Shown here: positions 9,501-23,875 of the stretch, one piece after another
Position numbering within the stretch: the first letter of the stretch is position 1
Layout of the letters: every line of letters starts with the position of its first letter
Source: Erwinia pyri
Lineage (GTDB): Bacteria; Pseudomonadota; Gammaproteobacteria; Enterobacterales; Enterobacteriaceae
Length of the DNA stretch: 64,000 nucleotides
Assembly: GCF_030758455.1 (NCBI RefSeq)
Contig: NZ_CP132353.1
Location: forward strand, 1,612,001 to 1,676,000
Direction: 5' to 3'
Notes under the pieces: model-generated
Told to the model about the DNA's origin: nothing
Seen by the model: only the letters and a program-made list of their open reading frames with translations
The model's database searches: none
Position numbers and translations under genes: made by a program

Positions 9501-10544
9501 ATGAAAGAGCAAACTGAATTTATGAGCAACGAGAATCAATCCGTTAACTCCAAATACTCGCCTGAAAATAAAAAAGCAAATAGTAGAGAAGATGATTTAG
9601 ATCTTTTTGATATTATTAATCAGTTATGGATAGGTAAAAAAACCATATTATTGACAATGTTGGTTATGATGGTTCTCGCTGTCGTTTATCTTTTTTTCGC
9701 AAAAGAGAAATGGACTTCAGAGGCCATTATTTCTCAACCATCAGCGGGGCAGGTCGCAACGTATAACAATGCACTAAGTATACTTTATACGCAGAATATT
9801 CAGGATAAACTTGCACTACCTGACTTACAAAAACAGATTTTTGGCCGTTATACAGCCTCTGCCTATGCTCTTTCTGGCACATTAAAAAACTTAGATGAGC
9901 CTTTAGAGTTGAAGGTCAGTCAGGTTACCCAAGGTAAAGATGATCCATTGAGTATTACTTTTACTGCTTCTACTGCAAAAGATGCTCAGCAACAATTACT
10001 TCATTATATCACTCAACTGAACACCGAAGTTTCAAACGATTTCGCTGTTGATATGAGAAATAACATTTTTGTAAAAATGAATGGGCTAAAAGATTCTCTG
10101 GCTGCACAAGAAAAAATTGCTCAGGATAAGAAAAATCATCGAATAGATGTGATTAAACAAGCGATAAAGATTGCTGAATCTGCAAAAATTTCATCAACTC
10201 AGTTAAGTCAGGCTGAGTATCTTTCTGACGATACGTTATATCTTCTGGGAACGTCAGCATTGACTTCCATGATAGTCAACGAGAATACTAAGCCACTTGA
10301 ACTGAATGACTATTATTATGATACTCAACGGACCTTACTGGCTTTAACAAAATTAAGAATTGATTTCTCAAAATCTCAAAACTTCCAGTTTATTAAAAAG
10401 CCGGATCTTCCTATTTATCGTGATAGCCCTAAAAAGGGGCTGACTTTAGTACTGGCCCTGATCCTGGGTGGAGTGCTGGGTTCTTGTATTGTGATTGCTC
10501 GCAATATGTCAAAAAACTATCGCGAAAGAAAAATAATTAATTAA
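9501..10544 (+). CDS. wzzB: O-antigen chain length determinant (WzzB)
   Basis: Wzz sets the modal length of O-antigen chains made by Wzy. The protein has the classic layout: a polar N terminus, a first membrane segment around residues 48-67, a long periplasmic coiled domain, and a second membrane segment near the C terminus preceded by the proline-rich PDLPIYRDSPKKG motif. The N terminus is longer and more polar than in E. coli WzzB, and a start at ATG 9522 is equally plausible. It follows gnd directly; the ugd gene found between them in E. coli is absent here. Confidence 0.9.
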   Translation: MKEQTEFMSNENQSVNSKYSPENKKANSREDDLDLFDIINQLWIGKKTILLTMLVMMVLAVVYLFFAKEKWTSEAIISQPSAGQVATYNNALSILYTQNIQDKLALPDLQKQIFGRYTASAYALSGTLKNLDEPLELKVSQVTQGKDDPLSITFTASTAKDAQQQLLHYITQLNTEVSNDFAVDMRNNIFVKMNGLKDSLAAQEKIAQDKKNHRIDVIKQAIKIAESAKISSTQLSQAEYLSDDTLYLLGTSALTSMIVNENTKPLELNDYYYDTQRTLLALTKLRIDFSKSQNFQFIKKPDLPIYRDSPKKGLTLVLALILGGVLGSCIVIARNMSKNYRERKIIN

Positions 10545-10567
10545 ATTTCCAGGACTCTGTGGTTTTA

Positions 10568-10610
10568 TTAAACCATACAAGGCGTTTAAAAAAGTCCTTG
10601 TATGGTTTAA
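10568..10610 (+). terminator. Long hairpin after wzzB
   Basis: A perfect 15-bp inverted repeat (left arm 10568-10582, right arm 10596-10610; core ACCATACAAGG) closes a 13-base loop just downstream of wzzB. The right arm ends TTTAAATTTT, a weak T-rich tail. It probably ends the wzzB transcript. Confidence 0.65.
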
Positions 10611-10761
10611 ATTTTCAAAAGCAGACCATCATTAAACCGTGTCTCTGAAGGATTAATTAGCTATTAGTCAGGTCACACCAGTAACCTATTTATAATTATC
10701 GTAATTGTAAAACCTAAGAAGCTTTATAAGGCTTTTAGTCCCCTTTAATACCCTCCCCAAA

Positions 10762-11241
10762 TCACCCCCGAACAATACTCACCCGTTCAAACTGACAAAT
10801 CCGTTGATAATCCTCCACATCTAACACCACAGACTTATCAAGCAGCCCGGCGTTAAAAGCTATCTCACTGTTGCGGTCGCAAAGGGTAGGGTCCACAACC
10901 AGTTTCAGCTCTTCGTGGAAGCTGAATGGGGGAATGGCACCAAATACACAGCCGGTCAGGCGGCTAACTTCCGCCGGGCTTGCCAGTGATGCCCGCAGTC
11001 CGCCAACGGCCCGAGCGACTTTACTTAAATCCGCCTGCTGGTCGGCAGGCAGCACCGCCAGCACATACTGTTTCAGACCATTGCCTTTCACATGGCACAC
11101 CAGCGCTTTCGCACCCTGGCCTACGGCGGTACCGCGGATGGCGGCCACTTCTTCACATTTCCCGGTGGGTTCATGTTCCATCAACTTATAGCTGGCCTGA
11201 TGGTGGTCGAGCAGGGCAATGAGTTGTTCAAAAGTGCTCAT
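10762..11241 (-). CDS. yeaK: YbaK/ProX-family aminoacyl-tRNA deacylase (YeaK-like)
   Basis: This 159-residue protein of the YbaK/EbsC fold closely follows E. coli YeaK, which hydrolyses mischarged aminoacyl-tRNAs in trans. Diagnostic segments are GKCEEVAAIRGT, GQGAKALVCHVKGNG and GCVFGAIPPFSFH. The ATG at 11241 has GGGAG about 6 bases upstream, so the longer reading (11259) is not used. It lies just downstream of the his operon terminator in the same orientation, probably as a separate unit. The amino acid specificity is not visible from sequence. Confidence 0.88.
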   Translation of the reverse strand: MSTFEQLIALLDHHQASYKLMEHEPTGKCEEVAAIRGTAVGQGAKALVCHVKGNGLKQYVLAVLPADQQADLSKVARAVGGLRASLASPAEVSRLTGCVFGAIPPFSFHEELKLVVDPTLCDRNSEIAFNAGLLDKSVVLDVEDYQRICQFERVSIVRG

Positions 11242-11252
11242 AGCGTCTCCCA

Positions 11253-11279
11253 AATGCAAAAGGCCGGAAAACCGGCCTT
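11253..11279 (-). terminator. his operon terminator
   Basis: On the minus strand AAGGCCGG-TTTT-CCGGCCTT forms an 8-bp GC-rich stem followed by a T-rich stretch, 17 bases after the hisI stop. It separates the his operon from yeaK. Confidence 0.8.
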
Positions 11280-11295
11280 AATGAAGATGAATAAC

Positions 11296-11900
11296 TTATT
11301 TATGCCGCTGGCGTAGATTGTCGATTACCGTGCTCAAATTCAGATCCTGATCCTGCAGCAGTACCAACAGGTGATAAATCAGGTCAGAGGCTTCGTTAGT
11401 CAGCTCATGACGATCGTTCACGGTTGCCGCCAGTGCCGTCTCCACGCCTTCTTCACCCACTTTCTGCGCTATGCGCTTGGTACCACTGGCGTAAAGGCTG
11501 GCGGTATAGGAGCTTTTTGGATCGGCGTGCTTACGCTCTGCCAGCAGCTGTTCCAGCTGGTAAAGGAAGGTCCAGTCCGGTGCCGCCGGTGAGAAGCAGC
11601 TGGAGGTGCCCAGATGGCAGGTTGGCCCAATGGGATTAGCCAGAATCAGCAGCGTGTCGTTATCGCAGTCCGGCGTGATGCTGACCACGTTCAGGAAATT
11701 CTCTGAGGTTTCGCCTTTAGTCCACAGGCGCTGTTTGGTACGGGACCAGAACGTCACCTTGCCAGTTTCCAGCGTTTTAGTCAGCGCTTCCTGGTTCATA
11801 TAGCCATGCATCAGCACTTCACCAGAAACGGCATGTTGCACGATGGCAGGCATCATGCCATCTGTTTTTACCCAGTCCAGCCGGGCCAGCTGTTGTTCTG

Positions 11901-11907
<7 letters not shown>
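11296..11907 (-). CDS. hisI: Bifunctional phosphoribosyl-AMP cyclohydrolase / phosphoribosyl-ATP pyrophosphatase
   Basis: HisI(E) carries out the second and third steps of histidine synthesis. The N-terminal cyclohydrolase domain (about residues 1-115) has the metal-binding motifs TPDCDNDT and [12 protein letters not shown]. The C-terminal pyrophosphatase domain has the [12 protein letters not shown] helix and [14 protein letters not shown]. At 203 residues it matches the enterobacterial fusion. It is the last gene of the operon and overlaps hisF by 7 bases. Confidence 0.97.
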
Positions 11908-17451
<5,544 letters not shown>

Positions 17452-17453
17452 TG

Positions 17454-18353
17454 TTACTCCATCATCTTCTCAATGGGCAGCACAAGGATGGAGCTGGCGC
17501 CCAGCGCTTTCAGCTTTTCCATCGTTTCCCAGAACAGCGTTTCGCTACTCACCATATGCATCGCTACGCGGCTCTTGTCGCCAGCCAGCGGCAGCACGGT
17601 AGGGCGCTCGGCACCTGGCAGCAGGGAGATGATATCTTCCAGCTTCTCGCCTGGCGCATGCAGCATGATGTATTTAGATTCACGTGCCTGGATAACGCCC
17701 TGAATACGGGTCATCAGCTTGTCGATCAGCTCCTGTTTGGCCGCGGGCATTTCGCCATCGCGCTGGATCAGGCAGGCTTTAGAGCGATAAATCACTTCAA
17801 CTTCGCGCAGACCATTGGCTTCCAGCGTAGCGCCGGTAGAGACCAGGTCGCAGATGGCATCGGCCAGACCGGCACGCGGTGCCACTTCTACTGAACCGTT
17901 CAACAGGCAGGACTTGAACGCCACCTTCTGTTTATCGAGGTATTGCTTCAGCAAGTGAGGGTAAGAGGTGGCGATACGGGAGTTTTGTAAACATTGCGGA
18001 CCGGTGTACTCATCGTCCACCGGCATCGCCAGTGACAGGCGGCAGCCGCCGAAATCGAGACGACGCAGCGTGAAGTAACGCGGATCTTCTCCCTGAGCAC
18101 GGCGGGTCAGCAGCTCTTCTTCCAGCACGTTTTCGCCAATGATACCGAGGTCAACGACACCATCCATTACCAGGCCCGGGATATCGTCATCACGCACGCG
18201 CAGGATATCAATCGGCATGTTCTCGGCGAAAGCGATCAGACGCTGCTGCTGTAAATTGATTTTAATTCCGCAGCGGGCGAGCAATTCGCGTGATTCATCG
18301 CTTAAACGGCCTGATTTCTGCATAGCTATGCGTAAACGGGTGTTATCTAACAT
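17454..18353 (-). CDS. hisG: ATP phosphoribosyltransferase, long form
   Basis: HisG catalyses the first, feedback-inhibited step of histidine synthesis. From the start [12 protein letters not shown] at 18353 it is 299 residues, like E. coli HisG. It shows the catalytic [11 protein letters not shown] and [22 protein letters not shown] phosphoribosyl-binding segments and the C-terminal regulatory domain ending LPIEKMME. An upstream in-frame ATG at 18383 lies in the attenuator region and is not credible. It is the first structural gene of the operon. Confidence 0.98.
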   Translation of the reverse strand: MLDNTRLRIAMQKSGRLSDESRELLARCGIKINLQQQRLIAFAENMPIDILRVRDDDIPGLVMDGVVDLGIIGENVLEEELLTRRAQGEDPRYFTLRRLDFGGCRLSLAMPVDDEYTGPQCLQNSRIATSYPHLLKQYLDKQKVAFKSCLLNGSVEVAPRAGLADAICDLVSTGATLEANGLREVEVIYRSKACLIQRDGEMPAAKQELIDKLMTRIQGVIQARESKYIMLHAPGEKLEDIISLLPGAERPTVLPLAGDKSRVAMHMVSSETLFWETMEKLKALGASSILVLPIEKMME

Positions 18354-18420
18354 GAGTACTTTTCCTTTAACTGTCTGCGTCAACCTGTTGCAGTTCTCTC
18401 ATCCCGGCCGGGTCCAACCC

Positions 18421-18456
18421 AAAAAAAAGCCCCCGGAAGGCGATCTTCCGGGGGCT
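18421..18456 (-). terminator. his attenuator terminator
   Basis: On the minus strand a perfect 12-bp stem (AGCCCCCGGAAG pairing across a five-base loop) is followed by eight T residues. It sits between the hisL leader and hisG. This is the attenuator that stops transcription when histidyl-tRNA is plentiful. Confidence 0.95.
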
Positions 18457-18475
18457 GTTCTTGCGTTCTGCACCA

Positions 18476-18499
18476 CTGGAAGACCCGATCGTCTTCCAG
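18476..18499 (-). promoter_or_regulatory. his leader pause/anti-terminator hairpin
   Basis: CTGGAAGAC (18476-18484) pairs with GTCTTCCAG (18491-18499) in a 9-bp stem between hisL and the attenuator. Its GGAAG/CTTCC arms can compete with the attenuator stem, as expected of the alternative structures in his attenuation. Confidence 0.75.
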
Positions 18500-18517
18500 C
18501 ACACATCGCCTGAAAGA

Positions 18518-18565
18518 CTAGTCAGGATGATGGTGATGATGGTGAGTAAACTGAACGCGTGTCAT
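18518..18565 (-). CDS. hisL: his operon leader peptide
   Basis: This 15-codon ORF encodes MTRVQFTHHHHHHPD with six consecutive histidine codons. Ribosome stalling on these codons when charged tRNA-His is scarce favours the anti-terminator and lets RNA polymerase into hisG. It is preceded by AAGAG, and by the his promoter about 45 bases upstream. Confidence 0.97.
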   Translation of the reverse strand: MTRVQFTHHHHHHPD

Positions 18566-18606
18566 AAAATTCTCTTGGATGAATGGATATTCATATCGTG
18601 ACAAAT

Positions 18607-18636
18607 AACCTAACGCAGGTGACGCGCCACGCGCAA
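18607..18636 (-). promoter_or_regulatory. his operon promoter
   Basis: On the minus strand TTGCGC and TAGGTT are 18 bases apart. The E. coli his promoter has the same arrangement (TTGCTT, 18 bases, TAGGTT), so the assignment is by direct comparison from memory. It lies about 40-70 bases upstream of hisL. Confidence 0.8.
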
Positions 18637-18745
18637 CCCTTTTTTGTCAATTAAGTAAGATTCTCTCATCATCTCTGCATTGTCACGGAGAGTGCGCTGG
18701 CGTAGGTTTAGGGTATTGAACACGCCTCACTACAGGAGTCAGAGG

Positions 18746-19573
18746 ATGAAAAAAGTTGCGATTGTGGGTCTGGGCTGGCTGGGCATGCCGCTGGGGCTCT
18801 CATTAACCGCTCACGGCTGGCAGGTTTTGGGAAGCAAGACAACGCAGGATGGCGTGGACGCTGCACGGATGTGCGGCATTGAAAGTTATCTGCTGGAGCT
18901 GAAGCCGGAGTTGATCTGCGATGCGGACGATCTGGAAGCGTTACTCAGCGTGGATGCGCTGGTGATCACGCTTCCTGCCAGCCGTACGGCTGAAGGGGGA
19001 GAGAGTTATATGCTGGCCGTTCAGCAAATTGTCGACAGCGCCCTGGCCCGCGCTGTTCCAAGGATCATTTTTACCAGTTCAACCTCGGTCTATGGCAGTG
19101 GTTCTGGCGTGATGAAAGAGAGCGCGCCGCTGGAGCCGCAAACTATCGCCGGCAAAACGTTAAAAGAGCTGGAGGAGTGGCTGCATCATCTTCCGCATAC
19201 CTCGGTGGACATCCTGCGTCTTTCCGGGCTGGTGGGGCCTGGACGCCATCCGGGACGCTTTCTGGCAGGAAAAACGGATCTTGCCGACGGCAGTCATGGC
19301 GTTAATCTGGTGCATCTGGAAGATGTGGTCGCCGCGATTTCCCTGCTTCTGCAAACACCCAAAGGCGGCCATATCTATAACCTCAGCGCACCAGAGCACC
19401 CGGCACGCAGCGAATTCTATCCAGCGGTGGCGCGCCAGTTGGAGCTGACGCCGCCAACGTTTCGCCAGCAAGCGGACGGTGACAGAGGCAAGCTGATCGA
19501 TGGCAGCAAAATTTGTCGCGATCTGGGCTTCGAGTATCAGTATCCCGATCCGGCGAAAATGCCGCTTTTATAA
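18746..19573 (+). CDS. yeeZ: NAD(P)-binding SDR/epimerase-like protein YeeZ
   Basis: This 275-residue extended-SDR-like protein begins KKVAIVGLGWLGMPLG, a Rossmann fold glycine motif, and contains FTSSTSVYG around the usual catalytic Ser/Tyr region. It matches E. coli YeeZ, which sits beside hisL in the same divergent arrangement. ATG 18746 has AGGAG 8 bases upstream; the longer reading from 18680 has no support. Its physiological substrate is unknown. Confidence 0.92.
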   Translation: MKKVAIVGLGWLGMPLGLSLTAHGWQVLGSKTTQDGVDAARMCGIESYLLELKPELICDADDLEALLSVDALVITLPASRTAEGGESYMLAVQQIVDSALARAVPRIIFTSSTSVYGSGSGVMKESAPLEPQTIAGKTLKELEEWLHHLPHTSVDILRLSGLVGPGRHPGRFLAGKTDLADGSHGVNLVHLEDVVAAISLLLQTPKGGHIYNLSAPEHPARSEFYPAVARQLELTPPTFRQQADGDRGKLIDGSKICRDLGFEYQYPDPAKMPLL

Positions 19574-19605
19574 AGTGGCCAGAAGCTTACTTGCCTGGCT
19601 CGGTC

Positions 19606-19627
19606 ACCGGTTAAACCCCTAACCGGT
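19606..19627. terminator. Inverted repeat between yeeZ and puuB
   Basis: ACCGGTTA and TAACCGGT form an 8-bp stem with a six-base loop at the convergent ends of yeeZ and puuB, overlapping the last puuB codons. No clear T-run is present, so termination activity is uncertain. Confidence 0.4.
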
Positions 19628-20888
19628 CCCGCAGCGAATACCAGGCTGCGCCTATTGCGGTAAGCGGTATACGAAAACGGTGGCCGCCGGGGAAGGGGAG
19701 GTGCGGAATTTTGGCGAAGGCATCAAAGCGTTGTGGCTGCCCTTTGATCGCCTCGCAGGCGAGCTTTCCTGCCAGATGGGTAAAGGTTACGCCATGCCCG
19801 CTGTCGCCCTGTATATAGAAGACGCCATTGTCCAGGCGGCCAATTTGCGGCATACGTGACAGGGTCAGCAGAAAATTGCCGCTCCAGGCGTAATCGAATT
19901 TGACCGCTGCCAGCTGAGGGAAAGTTTTAAGCAGCTTGGGGCGGATCAATGTCTCTATATCCTGCGGCTCACGCGCGCCGTAAACCACACCTCCGCCATA
20001 GAGCAGGCGGTTATCGGCAGTCAGACGGAAGTAATCAAGCAGATAGTTGCAATCTTCCACACAGCGATTATAAGGCAGTAATGCCAGTGCCTGATCCGCA
20101 GAGAGCGGCTCAGTGGTGACAATTTGCGAGCCGCAGGGAATACTCATCCGCGTCAGCCGTGGTTCAAGATGCGGCGCCAGGTAGGCATTTCCGGCAAAAA
20201 TCACGAATTTCGCCGTCACATGGCCGTGAGCGGTAGTAATTTGGTGGGGATTGCCGTAAGAGACTGAGGTAACCTCAGACCTTTCATAGATGCGTCCGCC
20301 ATGACGGCGAATGGCTTCTGCTTCTCCCAGCGCCAGATTTAATGGATGAAGGTGGCCGCCATTATTATCCAGTAACCCGCCGACATAGCGCTCGCTGGCC
20401 ACCTCACGGCGCATCCCCGCCTCATCCAGCATCTCCAGTCCGGTGTTGCCATAGTTCTGCCAGCGCTTATGTTGCAGCTTCAGATGATGCAACTGGCGCT
20501 TGTTGAGGGCAGCGAAAATACCGCCCGACCGGAAATCACAATCAATCCCATAGCGAGTGATGCGATCGCGGATCACGCTTGCGCCCTCGAACATCATGCT
20601 GCCGAGCAGCTGGGCGCTCTCTTTGCCGTAGCGCTGTTCAATCACATCTACATCGCGGCTGTAGGAGTTAACCACCTGACCGCCATTGCGGCCGCTGGCA
20701 CCAAAGCCAACTTTTGCCGCTTCCAGCACCACTACATCGTACCCCGTTTCGGTAAGAAACAGCGCGGAGGAGAGCCCGGTAAAGCCTGCGCCAATCACGC
20801 AGACATCGCACTGAATACTCTCCTGAAGCTGAGGCCAGGGCTCATGAGGATTGGCTGTCGCAGCATAGTAACTCTTCACATGATCCAT
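19611..20888 (-). CDS. puuB: Gamma-glutamylputrescine oxidase
   Basis: PuuB is a FAD-dependent DAO-family oxidase that converts gamma-glutamylputrescine to gamma-glutamyl-aminobutyraldehyde in the Puu putrescine pathway. The 425 residues align along the whole length with E. coli PuuB as I recall it. Landmarks are the FAD motif VIGAGFTGLSSAL, FGASGRNGGQVVNSYSRD, CVEDCNYLLDYFRLT and the C-terminal AAWYSLRDRLGV. It is the third gene of puuD-puuR-puuB, 22 bases after puuR. Confidence 0.95.
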   Translation of the reverse strand: MDHVKSYYAATANPHEPWPQLQESIQCDVCVIGAGFTGLSSALFLTETGYDVVVLEAAKVGFGASGRNGGQVVNSYSRDVDVIEQRYGKESAQLLGSMMFEGASVIRDRITRYGIDCDFRSGGIFAALNKRQLHHLKLQHKRWQNYGNTGLEMLDEAGMRREVASERYVGGLLDNNGGHLHPLNLALGEAEAIRRHGGRIYERSEVTSVSYGNPHQITTAHGHVTAKFVIFAGNAYLAPHLEPRLTRMSIPCGSQIVTTEPLSADQALALLPYNRCVEDCNYLLDYFRLTADNRLLYGGGVVYGAREPQDIETLIRPKLLKTFPQLAAVKFDYAWSGNFLLTLSRMPQIGRLDNGVFYIQGDSGHGVTFTHLAGKLACEAIKGQPQRFDAFAKIPHLPFPGGHRFRIPLTAIGAAWYSLRDRLGV

Positions 20889-20910
20889 AATGCTCTCCTC
20901 ATTTCATGCG

Positions 20911-21462
20911 CTAAAAAGTGGCCGGTGTGTGTGCGCTGACAATCCGGCAGGGCTGGGTGGACGAATTGGTAAAGCTGTGCGGATGACCGGTGTTGATGAC
21001 GTAACTCTGCCCCGCGTGCAGGAAATAGCTCTGGCCGCTAATGGTCAGGGTGATCTGCCCCTCTAACAGCGTGCCGGTCTCTTCACCCTGATGACGAATT
21101 TTCTCCCCTGTAGTGGCTCCCGGCTCATAGGTTTCCAGCATCATCGCCAGCGTTCTTTCGGGATTGCCGTTATGGATCAGCCGTAACGACACGCCCTGGC
21201 TGCCGATATCGATCAGCTCGTCGGCATCGATCACTACCTTCGGCGGCTCATCCTTTACTGGTTCGGAGAAAAATTCCGACAGGGAGAGGCCATAAACTTT
21301 TAACAATTTTTGCAGCGTGCTCACCGCAGGGCTGACTTTATCCTGCTCAATAGTGCTGATAGCGCTGTGCGTCAGGCCCGATAATTCAGCAACGCGTCGT
21401 TGTGACATCCCCATTTGCTGGCGGATTTCCGATAACCGTCGTCCCGGAGCGGCTTCGTTCAT
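20911..21462 (-). CDS. puuR: HTH-type repressor of the putrescine pathway (XRE + cupin)
   Basis: Residues about 8-65 are an XRE helix-turn-helix (MGMSQRRVAELSGLTHSAISTIEQ). Residues about 110-180 are a cupin sensor (EETGTLLEGQITLTISG, HPHSFTN). PuuR of E. coli has this layout and a length of 185 (183 here), represses the puu genes and is released by putrescine. It overlaps the puuD stop by 4 bases. A candidate binding site lies in the puuD-puuA intergenic region. Confidence 0.95.
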   Translation of the reverse strand: MNEAAPGRRLSEIRQQMGMSQRRVAELSGLTHSAISTIEQDKVSPAVSTLQKLLKVYGLSLSEFFSEPVKDEPPKVVIDADELIDIGSQGVSLRLIHNGNPERTLAMMLETYEPGATTGEKIRHQGEETGTLLEGQITLTISGQSYFLHAGQSYVINTGHPHSFTNSSTQPCRIVSAHTPATF

Positions 21463-22223
21463 GGCCTTCTTTCCTCCTGATGCCGTTGACTGGCGTGGAT
21501 AAATCCTTCGAACAGCAGGCGGGATAACGCCGACTTTTCACTTTGCCATTCCGGGTGCCACTGCACTGCCAGAGCAAACGGATGATCCTCCAGGCTGACA
21601 GCCTCAGGCAGCCCATCGGCGGCACGCGCCTCAATGCGTGTTGAGGGACCCAGTGAGCGGATCCCTTGCTGATGCAGTGAGTTAACCCAGAATTTCTCGC
21701 AGCCTTCCACCAGCGATGACAACAGGCCTTCAGGCTCGACAAAGACTTCGTGTGAGGGAGCATATTGCTGCTCAAGAGAAAGCCCTGCGTCTTCACGATG
21801 TTCCTGAAAACCGGAAACGGTATGCAGCTGCCGGTGAAGCGTGCCGCCAGTCGCCACTACCAGTTCCTGCAACCCCCGGCAGATAGCCATCATCGGCAGG
21901 TGCTGTGCGATCGCCGCCTCAATCAAGGCAAAAGCCAGTTTGTCGCGGCCGGCATCGGCACAGGCTTCTGTGCCACTCTCGCCATAATGGTGCGGTTCGA
22001 TGTTACTGGGGCTGCCGGTGAGCAAAATCCCATCCAGCGGAGCCATAGCAATTTCTAATAGATGAGGAGAAGACATTAAACCGTGCGGCAAAGCCAGCGG
22101 GACGCCGCCAGCCTGCAGCACCGCATCAAGGTACTTGTTATGCACCATCTGCGTAGCATGGCCGCCTTTATCGATCTGACACATCACTACGCCAATCAAC
22201 GGCTTGTTAAATATAATGCCCAT
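21459..22223 (-). CDS. puuD: Gamma-glutamyl-gamma-aminobutyrate hydrolase
   Basis: PuuD is a class I glutamine amidotransferase-type peptidase that releases GABA from gamma-glutamyl-GABA. The 254-residue protein shows the nucleophile Cys 115 in MAICRGLQEL and the catalytic His in VQWHPEWQ. It is the first gene of the minus-strand puu unit, divergent from puuA, and overlaps puuR by 4 bases. Confidence 0.95.
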   Translation of the reverse strand: MGIIFNKPLIGVVMCQIDKGGHATQMVHNKYLDAVLQAGGVPLALPHGLMSSPHLLEIAMAPLDGILLTGSPSNIEPHHYGESGTEACADAGRDKLAFALIEAAIAQHLPMMAICRGLQELVVATGGTLHRQLHTVSGFQEHREDAGLSLEQQYAPSHEVFVEPEGLLSSLVEGCEKFWVNSLHQQGIRSLGPSTRIEARAADGLPEAVSLEDHPFALAVQWHPEWQSEKSALSRLLFEGFIHASQRHQEERRP

Positions 22224-22281
22224 GCATTCCCCCGCCCTGCTGTTCGAAATATCTACCGGAAAGGCGCTACTGGCGCAATTT

Positions 22282-22296
22282 TGTGCAATATATTTT
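22282..22296. promoter_or_regulatory. Candidate PuuR operator
   Basis: The 15 bases match the PuuR site I recall from E. coli (AAAATATAATGAACA, read on the opposite strand) at 13 of 15 positions. The site lies in the divergent puuD-puuA intergenic region, where PuuR would control both units. The consensus is from memory. Confidence 0.5.
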
Positions 22297-22362
22297 CAAT
22301 CTAGCAATCGGCTGCACAATATTCAAACGCATTTGGCGGCAAAATAAACTTGAATGTAACAT

Positions 22363-22391
22363 TTGCACACTTTTTGTGTTGGCGCTATGTT
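22363..22391 (+). promoter_or_regulatory. Candidate sigma-70 promoter for puuA
   Basis: TTGCAC and TATGTT are separated by 17 bases, 56 bases upstream of the puuA start. Both boxes are near consensus. It lies about 70 bases from the candidate PuuR site. Confidence 0.5.
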
Positions 22392-22446
22392 TGAAATGTG
22401 GCTGTTATTTTGAGCAACGCTCAACAACGAAGCGAAGGGTCGAATC

Positions 22447-23862
22447 ATGACAAATATTGTCGAAGTAGAGGACTTCACGAGACACAGTGAAGAGAAACGA
22501 ACCAGCGCGTTCCAGAATGAAGTGCAGGCTTATCTGGAACGCCACCCTGAAACGCAGCACGTAGATATCCTCCTGAACGATCTCAACGGCGTCTTTCGCG
22601 GTAAGCGAATCCCCATCGCCAGCCTGAATAAACTTGAAAAAGGCTGTTATTTCCCCGCTTCCGTCTTTGCAATGGACATCCTCGGTAACACGGTTGAAGA
22701 GGCTGGTTTAGGCCAGGCGCTTGGTGAACCGGACAATATTTGTCTTCCGGTAGAAGGCACTTTAATCCCCTCAGCAGCAGACCCTCAACATCTGGCGCAG
22801 GTGCTTTTGACCATGCGTAATCAAGATGGTACTCCCTTTGACGTTGAACCCCGAAACGTACTCAATCACCTCTGGCAGCAGTTGCGTAATCGAGGCATGT
22901 TTCCGGTGGTAGCGGTAGAGCTGGAGTTCTATCTGGTCGATAAACAGCGTGATTCGGAAGGCTATATTCAGCCGCCGTGTTCGCCGGGTAGCGACGAGCG
23001 CAACATGCAAAGCCAGGTCTACTCAGTGGACAATCTCGACCACTTCTCTGCGGTGCTGAGCGACATTGACACGCTGGCGAAACAGCAGGGCATTCCGGCT
23101 GACGGCGCGCTGGCTGAAGCCTCGCCCGGCCAGTTTGAGATTAACCTTCATCACACCCGCAACGTTCTCAGCGCCTGTGACCACGCTATCCAGTTAAAAC
23201 GCCTGGTGCGACAGGTGGCGGAGAATCACGGCATGACCGCCACATTTATGGCCAAGCCTTATGAAGAGTATGCGGGCAGCGGCATGCACGTCCATATCAG
23301 CATGCTGGATGCCGCGGATAACAATGCGTTCGCCTGTGACGATGGCAGTAACTCGCCGCTGATGAAGCGGGCGCTGGCGGGGATGATTGACCTGATGCCC
23401 GCTTCGATGGCGCTGCTTGCTCCCAACGTCAACGCTTATCGCCGTTTCCTGCCGGACGCCTTTGTGCCGTTGCAGGCCTCCTGGGGCCACAACAACCGCA
23501 CCGTGGCATTGCGTATTCCCTGTGGCGATATCGACAACCACCGCATCGAGTATCGTGTTGCCGGGGCGGATGCCAATCCCTATCTGGTGATGTCTGCGAT
23601 TTTAGCCGGAATGCTGCACGGCATTGATACTCAGCTTCCTCTGCCGCCCGCCATTCAGGGCAACGGTCATGAGGCTGAGGGCAATCCATTGCCAGTGCGC
23701 CAGAGCGATGCGCTGTGCGAATTTGAACAGAGCCGTGCTCTGCAAAAGCTGCTGGGTGAGCGATTCGCCTTCGTCTGGCACAGCTGCAAACACCATGAGC
23801 TGATGCATTTCGAACGTCTGATCACCGCAACTGAAATTGACTGGATGTTGAAAAACGCCTGA
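22447..23862 (+). CDS. puuA: Glutamate-putrescine ligase
   Basis: PuuA is a glutamine synthetase-fold enzyme that joins glutamate to putrescine with ATP, the entry step of the pathway. The 471-residue sequence shows GS-type active-site segments: VELEFYL, EASPGQFEINLHH, FMAKPYEEYAGSGMHVHIS, NAYRRF and NRTVALRIP. ATG 22447 follows GAAGGG. It is divergent from puuD and 13 bases upstream of the aminotransferase gene. Confidence 0.95.
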   Translation: MTNIVEVEDFTRHSEEKRTSAFQNEVQAYLERHPETQHVDILLNDLNGVFRGKRIPIASLNKLEKGCYFPASVFAMDILGNTVEEAGLGQALGEPDNICLPVEGTLIPSAADPQHLAQVLLTMRNQDGTPFDVEPRNVLNHLWQQLRNRGMFPVVAVELEFYLVDKQRDSEGYIQPPCSPGSDERNMQSQVYSVDNLDHFSAVLSDIDTLAKQQGIPADGALAEASPGQFEINLHHTRNVLSACDHAIQLKRLVRQVAENHGMTATFMAKPYEEYAGSGMHVHISMLDAADNNAFACDDGSNSPLMKRALAGMIDLMPASMALLAPNVNAYRRFLPDAFVPLQASWGHNNRTVALRIPCGDIDNHRIEYRVAGADANPYLVMSAILAGMLHGIDTQLPLPPAIQGNGHEAEGNPLPVRQSDALCEFEQSRALQKLLGERFAFVWHSCKHHELMHFERLITATEIDWMLKNA

Positions 23863-23875
23863 CAGGAGGCTGAAG

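Noticed and set aside
22261..22300. Sigma-54 promoter-like sequence upstream of puuD
   Set aside because: A TGGCGC and a TGTGC element exist, but the GG to GC distance is one base too long for a sigma-54 promoter.
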